Positions 55,830 to 64,000 of a stretch of DNA of 64,000 bases are shown one piece after another. Position numbers and translations under genes: made by a program. Below the pieces are notes generated by a model. It was not told where the DNA came from and ran no database searches. It worked only from the letters and a program-made list of their open reading frames with translations. The first letter of the stretch is position 1, and every line of letters starts with the position of its first letter. Source of the DNA: Actinernus sp. WN-2022 (Eukaryota > Cnidaria > Anthozoa > Actiniaria > Actinernidae); contig JAOWCC010001634.1 of the NCBI GenBank assembly GCA_030867875.1, positions 56,581,352 to 56,645,351 of the forward strand. The letters are read 5' to 3'.

Positions 55830-56191
55830 GTCTAGCACACATAGCCCAACGGGTTTGTCGCTGGGACTTGTGATCGAGATGGGAGCCGTTCACGAGTTCT
55901 GGTGTTCAAACCTTGGCGGACTATGTGTGGTAGATCGGCTTGTGTTGGGTAAGAAGCTCCCAGCCCAACACAAGTCGTAGCGCGTCTGCCGATGTGGCAG
56001 AAGTTAAAGTAATACAGTAGAAATCAGCGGCCAGAGTACAAGATACCTGTGTGAGAACCAAATGTGGTCAGAAGCTGAACTACAGTAGAACGAATACAGT
56101 GAAAAGCCGGGCCCGGCAAGAATAAAAACCTCTCTAGGAACAAAAAAAGGAGAAAGAAGGAAAAAGGTGAAAGTGGGTTCCTAGAGAGGTT
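55830..56191. other. Structured noncoding region between convergent gene blocks
   Basis: In 350 bp there are several strong stems: CACACATAG (55836) with CTATGTGTG (55921), CTTGTGTTGGG (55939) with its inverse (55964), a 12-bp palindrome GCCGGGCCCGGC (56106), and a 15-bp stem (56127-56141 with 56177-56191). TAGCCCAACGGG fits a Pol III A box and GGTGTTCAAACC weakly a B box. It could be an RNA gene, an origin, or a two-sided transcript end. The rest of the space (55758-55829, 56192-56381) shows nothing. Confidence 0.5.
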
Positions 56192-56381
56192 CTGGTGAGA
56201 CCAGTTTTGGTACTTTGGTTTTTTTCGTTGTTTAATTTTTTTCTTCTTACTGTCTTAGACTAAATTCTTGAATGAGTACATATCGACGGATGTCGTTCTC
56301 ACGAATTAGCCGTTTTGGTTAAATAGGAAATGAGTCGTTAAACTTTTGGTTAAGTAATCGCACATATGTTATTCGAGGTAA

Positions 56382-57335
56382 TTAAACTTTATCACTATTT
56401 AGACCGTGTCTCGTATAGATGGGCTCAAAGTGGGAATTGTAAGCAATCAACTCATTGATAAAACGCACGACCGCACCCTTATATATACCACACCGTTTAA
56501 CAACGTTGATAAGAGACATACGAGATCCCGAACGATGTAGTACCTCATAACTCGCTCCAACGACTTTAGTTCTAAGTATGGAGCTGGTACCTATATTGTT
56601 TTCTATTGCCTTATGAACAATCTCATAGACTATTTGTTGGACGTTCTTAGGTGCTCCTTGGGGGTCGAGTTTATCAAAAGTCGTTGTAATGTGAGGAGCT
56701 ATTCGATCGGTATTCAAATCTATATCGATCTTATCATCATCGTGTAGAGAACGTATAAAGATATTTCCACGATATATGCTTTTATCGTTTAGTTGCATAA
56801 AACGAGCGACCTCTCCTTTAGATCTAACGAACCCACATTGTATACATGCTTGATAAAGTATAGCAGCTAAAATAGTTCGTTTCGTATAGCTACGTTTGAA
56901 ACAAACTTTCCGTACTTGAAGGAATACGTCGGATACGATTACTAATACATTTGTGGGAAACGAGAGGTCGTAATTTTGTTTATAAATAGTGTTGTATGCC
57001 TGTAGTTCTAGCATTATCGTTCGTAGTTGCAATTCTTTGTTATAGATTTGCTTTGGGATTGTGCGGTCTAGATCATGTTGATACCGAAAGCTATCCGGCC
57101 CTACTACGCGTAACCTAGTAGTAAGATTGGTAGTCGTTTCTTCACATGATTCAGTCTCTGAAATAAGACCACAGGTGGGACATATGAATTCCGTTCCTTG
57201 CATTTCCATCGGGCATAGACATTCGGAACATGTTTCACCAGTGTTAATATGTAACAATGGTTTGATATGCGACAATGGTTTGATATGTAGGCTTGCATAA
57301 ATTTCTGGACCAAGTAATCTGATAAGATCATCCAT
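56382..57335 (-). CDS. TFIIB-like transcription factor
   Basis: A 317-aa protein with the TFIIB plan. A zinc ribbon lies near the N terminus (CSEC, 36-39, and CPTC, 52-55: Cys-x2-Cys-x12-Cys-x2-Cys), then a linker, then two helical repeats that fit cyclin folds. Repeat 1 holds FKRSYTKRTILAAILYQACIQCGFVRSKGEVARFMQL. The second is weaker (SGSRMSLINVVKRCGIYKGAVVRFIN). TFIIB bridges promoter DNA and RNA polymerase II; large DNA viruses carry similar factors for their own late genes. The start MDDLIRLLG is chosen because the ATG 33 codons upstream lies inside the hairpin at 57384-57443. I know of no standard Polinton gene of this kind. Confidence 0.7.
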   Translation of the reverse strand: MDDLIRLLGPEIYASLHIKPLSHIKPLLHINTGETCSECLCPMEMQGTEFICPTCGLISETESCEETTTNLTTRLRVVGPDSFRYQHDLDRTIPKQIYNKELQLRTIMLELQAYNTIYKQNYDLSFPTNVLVIVSDVFLQVRKVCFKRSYTKRTILAAILYQACIQCGFVRSKGEVARFMQLNDKSIYRGNIFIRSLHDDDKIDIDLNTDRIAPHITTTFDKLDPQGAPKNVQQIVYEIVHKAIENNIGTSSILRTKVVGASYEVLHRSGSRMSLINVVKRCGIYKGAVVRFINELIAYNSHFEPIYTRHGLNSDKV

Positions 57336-57383
57336 ACTAGTCGTATACCGTGTGCCTGTCAATTGTCTAATTGTTTGTTTGTT

Positions 57384-57443
57384 AAAAAAAAAAGAAAAAA
57401 AATGAAGAGAGGTCGCATAACAATTTCTCTTCATTCTTTTTTT
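57384..57443 (-). terminator. Hairpin at the 3' side of the zinc protein gene
   Basis: AATGAAGAGA (57401-57410) pairs with its inverse (57426-57435), extended by oligo-A/oligo-T arms. It lies between two minus-strand genes, as does the hairpin at 47814. Confidence 0.5.
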
Positions 57444-57461
57444 TTTTTCGTATCGTGATTT

Positions 57462-57881
57462 CTACTTATCCTCCGATTCTACCACATTTAGATCTTTCTC
57501 ACTGATGGAGAGGTCATCCAATGCATTATCGAGATCGTGAATGTCCACCACATTTTGATCTTTTTCCGATTCCACTACATTTAGGTCTTTCTCCGATTCT
57601 ACTACATTTGAACACGTGATATTCGCCGACTCGTTAGCTCGTTTCTTATCAAGGTTCTTCTTATTACGAATGGTACGGCGTTGAGGTGCACCACATTTTG
57701 CACAAAGTTTGTGTGTAGTACGACAGCCTCGACCACACGTCAAACATGGAACGAATATAGCACATCCTCTTCCTATCTGGAAGTTATGTTGAGAGCAATA
57801 CTCTAACATCTTTGAACACTTCCTTATACATTTCGTGGTCTTTCCTCGCATCAACCAATCACAAGTTCTTGTATCAATCAT
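57462..57881 (-). CDS. Cys-rich zinc-binding protein (139 aa)
   Basis: Residues 1-70 carry eight or more Cys: TCDWLMRG, KCIRKCSKMLEYCSQH, PCLTCGRGC and LCAKCG, suggesting two zinc sites, followed by a basic patch (RRTIRNKKNLDKKR). The C-terminal third is a low-complexity acidic repeat (NVVESEKD three times). Polinton B carries the same N-terminal module inside its TIRs, so this is a stable Polinton gene of unknown role. Nucleic-acid binding is likely. It belongs to the right-arm minus block with the TFIIB-like gene. Confidence 0.75.
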   Translation of the reverse strand: MIDTRTCDWLMRGKTTKCIRKCSKMLEYCSQHNFQIGRGCAIFVPCLTCGRGCRTTHKLCAKCGAPQRRTIRNKKNLDKKRANESANITCSNVVESEKDLNVVESEKDQNVVDIHDLDNALDDLSISEKDLNVVESEDK

Positions 57882-58209
57882 CGTGCAATATACCTATATG
57901 TGTTATATGTCTAATTGGTATCTTAGTTGTGACGTCTACGTTGAGGTTCTTCAATTATACGCACTTGTCTAATCTGTGTGGTATTAATACGTACTAAGAT
58001 AACAGCATACGTTAATATCGTGAAGTAGAGAATGTATGTTAGTACCATGGATGGAGATAACAACGTAAGCTAATATCGTGGAGTAGAGAATGTATACTAA
58101 TACCACAGGTGGCGATATGCGGTATACTAATGATATCTCTAACAGCTGCTCAAGTTTGGATCTTTAGATGCAAGAATGCCTAGGAACAATTTGGACGTTG
58201 CGAGAGATC
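57882..58209. other. Intergenic with a short direct repeat
   Basis: About 60 bp (AATATCGTG(A)AGTAGAGAATG and onwards) occurs twice at 58014-58110. No gene is seen. Confidence 0.6.
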
Positions 58210-58896
58210 CTATGTGGCGGCATAAGCATTTATGTAGTAATCTAGTAGAGCGTTTTCGTCCTCTATGGTGAGCTGGGAGCGCTTAATGAGCCACTCAATG
58301 ATCCATTTAGCGGTATTAAGATGATCGTTGCTACAGGCGCATAGTAGAGCATGATGAACGTATTTATACTCTATAGTTATCTGAAAGCGTTGAATGAGCC
58401 ACTTAACGGTATTGAGATGGCCATTCCTACAGGCATCTAGTATAGCAAACCCGACGGCCTTATCCTCTTTGGTGAACTGGAAGTGCTTAGTGAGCCACTT
58501 AGCGATATCAAGACGGTCATCCTTACAGGCAGCGCATAGAACGTAATCGGTGTGTCCATCCATTTTATCGAACCATAAGTGCTTAATGAGCCACTTAATA
58601 ACGTTAAGATTACCATGTTCACTGGCGTAGACAAGAGGAAAGCTATCATCGATGTAGTTTGCGGAAATACCGAAAGTCCCAGCCAAATTGTCTCGATCGT
58701 TGTCATTACGAGTAGACCTAAGACCGAAAGTGAGTACTCGTTTACGGAACTCTTGGTCTACGTTTTTGTAGCGCATGAGAGATGCGGCACCGTTTAGGCG
58801 TTTCGATGTCCTTGCGATGCTTGCGAATGATTCTGGGCCTGCATGCTCTACTATCTTGACTAAGATTTCTATGGGAAGGCGCGGTATGCTATCCAT
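58210..58896 (-). CDS. F-box protein with ankyrin-like repeats (228 aa)
   Basis: Residues 1-40 (IPRLPIEILVKIVEHAGPESFASIARTSKRLNG) fit an F-box, the module that binds Skp1 in SCF ubiquitin ligases. From ~85 on there are four ~30-residue repeats, each with a Leu/Ile-Lys-Trp-Leu-Ile core: GNLNVIKWLIKHL, DRLDIAKWLTKHF, GHLNTVKWLIQRF and DHLNTAKWIIEWL. This is a divergent ankyrin type common in giant viruses. F-box plus ankyrin proteins in large DNA viruses redirect host ubiquitination, so a host-interaction role is likely. It reads inward from the right TIR. Confidence 0.7.
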   Translation of the reverse strand: MDSIPRLPIEILVKIVEHAGPESFASIARTSKRLNGAASLMRYKNVDQEFRKRVLTFGLRSTRNDNDRDNLAGTFGISANYIDDSFPLVYASEHGNLNVIKWLIKHLWFDKMDGHTDYVLCAACKDDRLDIAKWLTKHFQFTKEDKAVGFAILDACRNGHLNTVKWLIQRFQITIEYKYVHHALLCACSNDHLNTAKWIIEWLIKRSQLTIEDENALLDYYINAYAAT

Positions 58897-58923
58897 AGTG
58901 GAAGAGATCGATATACTGCATAG

Positions 58924-59241
58924 TAATCACTTCTCTAATAGGACGTTGAAATGTAAAATATGATTAAAAAAATAGTACAACAAAACTGCTTTAATCCGGA
59001 AAAAGCGGTAGAAACCGATTATTTAATATATAATTATAAATACAATAAATGAACTATAGTAGAAGATAAATTGTTGCTCTCTGGCCCGATTACAACAAAA
59101 TACGACGAACACACTGTTGCATTTGTTGCATTTTATGATAACGAACCCGAAGGGTGAGATGTTATAAAATGCAACAAATGCAACAGTGTGTTCGTCGTAT
59201 TTTGTTGTAATCGGGCCAGAAGCAACAATTCATATACTACT
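58924..59241 (-). repeat. Polinton A right TIR
   Basis: The inverse of 42728-43046. It includes the hairpin at 59069-59230 and one promoter-like motif at 58929-58954, which ends 33 bp before the F-box gene ATG. Confidence 0.93.
58929..58954 (-). promoter_or_regulatory. TIR promoter-like motif upstream of the F-box/ankyrin gene
   Basis: Minus strand reads ACATTTCA then CCTATTAGAGAAGT, matching the two copies upstream of polB. The two outermost genes thus share a promoter-like motif. Confidence 0.5.
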
Positions 59242-59690
59242 ACTAAATTGGTTACCTATTAAGTTTCGCATAAAGCCATCCACGGACTCGCTCCTAAGTA
59301 TATTAATGAACTCATTTCTGTTAAAGTAAAATCTAATTATAGTCTGAGATCGAACAATGGACTCTATTTGACACCTCCCTCTGTAAAGACTCTGGCTACT
59401 CTCGGTGACAGGGCCTTTGTTGCTGCTGCTCCGAACCTATGGAATAAGTTGCCATTATATCTTAAGTGTACTGACTCTATTGTAATTTTTAAGAAAGTCC
59501 TTAAGACTCATCTTTTTAAAGAAGCTTTTCGATGATGCAGCATGTGTTTTAATAGTATTAAGGTTAGTTAGTTATTTGATAACTTATTTACTGACGTGTA
59601 TATCTTTGTTTGTAAGGCGCATTTGAAAACGCAAGTTGAATTTGCGCGATATAAGTTAATAAATTATTATCGTTATTTTACCTTGAAATT
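59242..59690 (+). pseudogene. LINE RT C-terminal part, after the Polinton A insertion
   Basis: Starts with the right actaa duplication and carries the typical LINE C-terminal region (NWLPIKFRIK, then NNGLYLTPPSVKTLATLGDRAF and AAPNLWNKLPLYL), stops at about 59535, and ends near TTAATAAATTATTATCG. It is the continuation of 42092-42727. Confidence 0.85.
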
Positions 59691-60235
59691 CCTTGATTAT
59701 GTGGAATCTATAGCAGTTCGAGTGTTAAATTAATGTCAGAATGGAAATAAGTGAGATTGAAAAATAACAAAAAATGTACCCCATTTAATTAGCACCGGGT
59801 CTCGAATAAACGCCGGGTCTCGAATAAACGCTGGTCTTAAATAAACGAAGGTCCAACATGGCCGAATTTTGAATAGAAGCCGGGGGCGTCTAATCGAGTA
59901 AATACGGTACTCTTTCAAGAAACAGATAAACGTTTCAATTGATATATAAGTGGAGTTTCACTTATTTGAATTCTGGTAAATTTTCCACATAGGATAACGT
60001 CTTGCTCCTTTTCAAGGTTTTGTCTGTACAATATTTTTTTATTCTATACTGTATAATACATTCTTTTCTGAAACATCATTAATATTGCTTAACAAGAAAA
60101 TATTGACAATTTAGGCCAAACAAAATAAATGCTGTGTTTCCAGTAATGAGCTGAGAAAAATCCAGGTAGCAAGATCGGAAAATCATTTTATTTTGTGAAT
60201 TTGTTTTGCTTTTTATTGCGAGGTAACCCTGTGTT
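59690..60235. other. No gene; short tandem
   Basis: GGTCTCGAATAAACGC-type units repeat about three times at 59797-59860. Nothing else is recognised. Confidence 0.5.
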
Positions 60236-60875
60236 TACATTGTCATGTTCGTGCAATCATGCTTAACACACACTGTAGTGAGAAGTCATTGTTCTCATTG
60301 TTGTCATGTTCATGCAATCATGCTTAACACACACTGTAGTGAGAAGTCATTGTTCTCATTGTTGTCATGTTCATGTAATCATGCTTAACACACACTGTAG
60401 TGAGAAGTCATTGTTCTCATTGTTGTCATGTTCATGCAATCATGCTTAACACACACTGTAGTGAGAAGTCATTGTTCTCATTGTTGTCATGTTCATGTAA
60501 TCATGCTTAACACACACTGTAGTGAGAAGTCATTGTTCTCATTGTTGTCATGTTCATGTAATCATGCTTAACACACACTGTAGTGAGAAGTCATTGTTCT
60601 CATTGTTGTCATGTTCATGTAATCATGTTTAACACACACTGTAGTGAGAAGTCATTGTTCTCATTGTTGTCATGTTCATGTAATCACTCTGAAGACACAC
60701 TGTAGTGAGAAGTCGTTGTTTACATATTTTTCATCGTCATGTTCATGCAATCATTCTGAAGACACACTGTATTGAGAAGTCACGTTTACATACTTCTCAT
60801 TGTTGTCATTGTTTTGCAATCATGCTTAAGACACACTGTAGTGAGAAGTCACGTTTACATACTTTTCATTGTCTC
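60236..60875. repeat. 61-bp minisatellite
   Basis: Ten or so units of a 61-bp sequence containing ACACACTGTAGTGAGAAGTC. The first seven or eight are nearly identical; the last three diverge. Confidence 0.9.
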
Positions 60876-61292
60876 AATAAGTTTTGTATTTTTATGTTTA
60901 TTTTATCTGTTTCAAGTCTTGGAAAATAGCAATAAAAAGTATGAGGTCGGCACGAAACAATCCAGGTCGGTTGGGTTACCGGAAACGCGACTTTATTTTG
61001 TTTGGCCTTAACAAAACGAAGTGTTTCCTTTGAAGGATTAGCTCATTGTACTAATATATACATTTGTTTATGTTTCATTAGCTGTTATTGGACAGAAGTG
61101 TGTTTTTAAGACCTACTCTCTACACACTTGTGATATTCAAGAATACCAGAATTTATGACAAGAATAAAGAGACTTGGGGAATTCCTCCATGTTGCTTTTC
61201 ACTATCCTCAATGTCTGTGAGCATGAAAACCTGGTGGAACTCTTCTCAGTGAACCTTGGATGACCACATTCCCCTAGGCATGCGATACTCCT

Positions 61293-61319
61293 TTATTTAT
61301 TTTCCCCTGTTCCCATGGT
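61293..61319 (-). CDS. Possible terminal coding exon of the TVP23-like gene
   Basis: After an acceptor (TTGTATTTCAG) the minus strand encodes eight residues (TMGTGENK) and a stop in phase 0, which fits the donor phase of the exon at 63056-63184. The short Thr/Gly/Asp-type tail is plausible for TVP23. The exon is too short to be sure. Confidence 0.3.
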   Translation of the reverse strand, partial: TMGTGENK

Positions 61320-62097
61320 CTGAAATACAAGAAATACAGTAGAAAATATATGTTTAACCAGCCTTACAGTATAGAACACTATTACGTTATACTGATATCA
61401 ATTTAATACAAAGTCACAATTTACAGTAATTTTATTTTCCTGTTCTGTTTCAAATGAGCTTTTCAATATTTGTTACACCAGCTGAAGTGTAATAAATCAT
61501 AAGGAATAATAATGTTTAAATTCTGAGTCCCAAAGAGTAAATATACTTTTGTATGGCTCTACATTTTTGACTGCTGCTCAAAACTGTGAATTGTTTCATG
61601 TCCTGGCAGTTATATATAAAACATTCTAAACGTTTCAAGCAAAAATGATGACTGACAACAGTGCCTTCTGTCCGTTTTTATTTTTTCTCAGGACGTTTTC
61701 TTTTTCATTACACTTGTTCTAATAATACTTACCTACCTGTATTAAATATTGTAAAATAATGTTACTGTAAGCATCATAGATGAGCTTATATGTTCTTGGA
61801 GCAAATGCTAATAATTAATATGTAAAAAAAAAAAATTATGGTAGTTAATAATATTCAACACCAAAAATCAAAAACATTACCATCATGGCAGTGATCTGGA
61901 AAGTAAAATAATTTCAAGGAACAAAGAATCCAAGGCAGGAAGTAGTTAACTTACAGATGAGATTGGTTACCAGAGGGTGGAATGTAGAAGTCAGAATGGA
62001 GCTGATTAACAGACTTGATTTGCTGTGTGTCGAAGTGAAGAGATTAAAAGGAAAAGAAAGAAGAAAAAGAACAGCATTAGCAGAGAAAGGATTCAAG

Positions 62098-62837
62098 CAA
62101 CCTCGTCCCCAGGGTGTTCTCGGTCAGATCCAAGATGGCGGCTACTCAGAGAGAAGACCCTGGTAAATGCTGAACTGTCACGTATTCTGATTGGCTCTTC
62201 GAGTATGATGCAAGGTTTCTTCTAACAATGCTTTTTATTGGCCAAACGGACTGAGTCCAGAGAGATGAACTTGTATATAGTTTAGATTGCTCAAATTTTA
62301 TCAATAAAACGATTTTAAATAACCTTAAAACACGTTGTGTAGATAGAGCAATAGATGGTGTATTACTGGGTAGTTTTCTGGTAAGGTTCATCAGTGGGAA
62401 AGCCAGGAGAAGCCGTTAAACCTGAACATGTGCTATCGATCGCTTCGCTTCAACGCTAACGGAAAATGAATGGCTTTTTAGGATTCTCTTCTAGCTTAAA
62501 TACATCCTGGTAGCTTTGTGATACCTTTCCACTGGTTCTTTATCCAAGTAAACTCCATTTCGAGCCATTTAGTAGACCTGTTTTCACTGCGTCGTTCGCC
62601 GCGTGGAAATACCGTTAATTGCTTCTCGCTCACTCCGGATTGGGATACCTATGGTTTGTAGACATCATGAACTATTCCCATATTTAGCTTGGCTGCCATC
62701 TTAGATCGCCAAATCACGTGACAAAATACTCCCAAAATCTGGGAGTATTTGATCACGTGATCCAGCCTTTACCAGGGTCTTCTCTCTGAGTAGCCGCCAT
62801 CTTGGACCTGACCGAGAAGACCCTGGGGACGAGGTTG
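62098..62837. mobile_element. 740-bp MITE (CAACCTCG family)
   Basis: Ends CAACCTCGTCCCCAGGGT and their inverse, over about 70 bp, with 9-bp flanks ggattcaag / ggcttcaag (62089-62097, 62838-62846; one mismatch). It is a relative of the 17829-18304 element and lies in the intron upstream of the 61293 exon. Confidence 0.75.
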
Positions 62838-63055
62838 GGCTTCAAGTGGAAAAGACTGAATGGAGGGGAGGGATTGGAAAATAATATTGTTATTGAGACA
62901 AGACACAGTATGATATTGGAAAGGTTATAACAACTTATTCCATTTAGAGCAACATATAATAATATATTTATATAGTGCCAATTCCCTACAGTCCATTAGC
63001 GCTTTACGTATAATATAAAAATAAAAATCTTTCTGTACATAACTAAATCACTCAC

Positions 63056-63184
63056 TTGACTTAGAATTTGTCTTCCTAGGAAGTTTCCAGCAAAGCTTTT
63101 CAATTTCTTCCCAGCATCTTTTTTACACTTGATGTAGCCAATCATGTTGGCCGCATTCAGGCCGAGCCCTACCAGTACCACAAG
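63056..63184 (-). CDS. TVP23: TVP23-like host gene, exon near the C terminus
   Basis: A 129-bp phase-0 exon (43 codons) on the minus strand between an acceptor (ATATTTCAG) and a donor (GTGAGT). It encodes LVVLVGLGLNAANMIGYIKC, then KKLKSFAGNFLGRQILSQ: the last membrane span and the Gly-Tyr-Ile-x-Cys-Lys segment of TVP23 (FAM18) proteins of the Golgi. Upstream exons are off the window. The first 21 bases of the exon and the acceptor are the seed of the tandem array that begins here. Confidence 0.75.
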
Positions 63185-64000
63185 CTGAAATATAGTTATA
63201 ATAATCACTAATAATATACAATTACTGGTAGAGCCCTACCAGTACCACAAGCTGAAATATAGTCATAATAATCACTAATAATATATAATTACTGGTAGAG
63301 CCCTACCAGTACCACAAGCTGAAATATAGTCATAATATTCACTAATAATATACAATTACTGGTAGAGCCCTTCCAGTACCACAAGCTGAAATATAGTCAT
63401 AATAATCACTAATAATATACAATTACTGGTAGAGCCCTACCAGTACCACAAGCTGAAATATAGTCATAATAATCACTAATAATATACAATTACTGGTAGA
63501 GCCCTACCAGTACCACAAGCTGAAATATAGTCATAATAATCACTAATAATATACAATTACTGGTAGAGCCCTACCAGTACCACAAGCTGAAATATAGTAA
63601 TAATAATCACTAATAATATATAATTACTGGTAGAGCCCTACCAGTACCACAAGCTGAAATAATAATCATAATAATCACTAATAATATACAATATTACTGG
63701 TAGAGCCCTACCAGTACCACAAGCTGAAATATAGTCATAATAATCACTAATAATATACAATTACTGGTAGAGCCCTACCAGTACCACAAGCTGAAATATA
63801 GTAATAATAATCACTAATAATATATAATTACTGGTAGAGCCCTACCAGTACCACAAGCTGAAATAATAATCATAATAATCACTAATAATATACAATTACT
63901 GGTAGAGCCCTACCAGTACCACAAGCTGAAATATAGTACTAATAATCACTAATAATATACAATTACTGGTAGAGCCCTACCAGTACCACAAGCTGAAATA
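63164..64000. repeat. 67-bp tandem array of a 3' splice site
   Basis: About 12 units of 67 bp, running off the window end. Each contains, on the minus strand, the acceptor TATTTCAG, the 21-base start of the TVP23 exon and about 46 bases of intron. Two or three units carry an altered ATAATAATC version of the pyrimidine-side sequence. Confidence 0.93.

Larger units (their letters stand above)
42728..59241. mobile_element. Polinton A: full-length Polinton/Maverick, all genes open
   Basis: A 16,514-bp element with ~318-bp TIRs (42728-43046 and 58924-59241) that begin AGTAGTATATGAATTG, in line with the AG start typical of Polintons. An exact 5-bp duplication, actaa (42723-42727 and 59242-59246), flanks it. 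It carries polB, a retroviral-type integrase, an A32-like ATPase, capsid candidates, membrane proteins and three right-arm genes. No stop or frameshift was found in any gene and the TIRs are almost identical, so insertion looks recent. Confidence 0.95.

Noticed and set aside
55836..55929. tRNA gene with A and B boxes
   Set aside because: The distance from the B-box-like motif to the closing stem is too long and the T arm pairs over only three bases.
57336..57434. Upstream ATG that would add 33 residues to the TFIIB-like protein
   Set aside because: It lies within the oligo-A/T hairpin and encodes low-complexity Phe-rich sequence; MDDLIRLLG is a better start.
42722..59247. 6-bp target duplication for Polinton A
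   Set aside because: Extending actaa by one base on either side breaks the match; the shared duplication is 5 bp, as for Polinton B.
60236..60875. CRISPR-like array
   Set aside because: Units are contiguous 61-bp repeats without variable spacers, in animal DNA.
63164..64000. CRISPR-like array
   Set aside because: Contiguous 67-bp units without spacers; explained by splice-site duplication.

Overview
The window is animal genomic DNA, most likely from a marine invertebrate (a cnidarian or sponge is the best guess, from the mix of transposon families; low confidence). Two conserved metazoan host genes frame it, both on the minus strand. At the left edge are two exons that read as the N-terminal part of TMEM94, a P-type-ATPase-like ER membrane protein. 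At the right edge is an exon reading as the C-terminal part of TVP23, a Golgi membrane protein. Almost everything between them is transposable elements, many nested, and there is one 100-N assembly gap at 13409-13508.

Region 5.8-17.8 kb: a 10-bp-period minisatellite carries an inserted Ty3/gypsy element (200-bp LTRs, TSD ctcct, pol broken). Then come a LINE 3' fragment, an inverted minisatellite arm, the gap, a TTAA-flanked MITE and an intronless transposase-like gene with a Ulp1-type protease region. A 53-bp inverted repeat and a 13-bp direct repeat bracket the whole 12 kb. Region 17.8-35 kb: a MULE-like MITE, a gypsy relic, a LINE relic, a 4.3-kb foldback with opposing 14-bp arrays, a minus-strand LINE broken by a SINE-like insert and a 1.94-kb TTAA foldback, a TA-flanked MITE, and two copies of a ~1.1-1.2-kb repeat.

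Region 35.1-40.8 kb: a decayed Polinton/Maverick (element B) that keeps long TIRs and a broken capsid gene. A tRNA-derived SINE sits inside it, and a 2.6-kb palindromic Polinton-like derivative (element C) sits inside the SINE.

Region 42.7-59.2 kb is the highlight: a full-length Polinton (element A, 16,514 bp) whose ORFs are all open, with ~318-bp TIRs and an exact 5-bp TSD (actaa). It sits inside the RT region of a LINE that resumes on the other side. A encodes a protein-primed family B DNA polymerase, a DD35E integrase, an A32-like packaging ATPase, a probable major capsid protein, a probable second capsid or fibre protein and several membrane proteins. It also has a rarer right arm: a TFIIB-like transcription factor, a Cys-rich zinc-binding protein and an F-box/ankyrin protein. 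I found no adenovirus-type maturation protease. The gene layout suggests two TIR-driven arms pointing inward, compact divergent promoters in the middle, and hairpin transcript ends. Together this looks like a self-synthesising virus-like element with its own replication, integration, packaging, capsid and perhaps transcription and host-interaction functions.

Region 59.2-64 kb: the rest of the LINE, a 61-bp minisatellite, a second MITE of the 17.8-kb family, and the TVP23 exon. A 67-bp tandem array that repeats this exon's 3' splice site runs off the window end.
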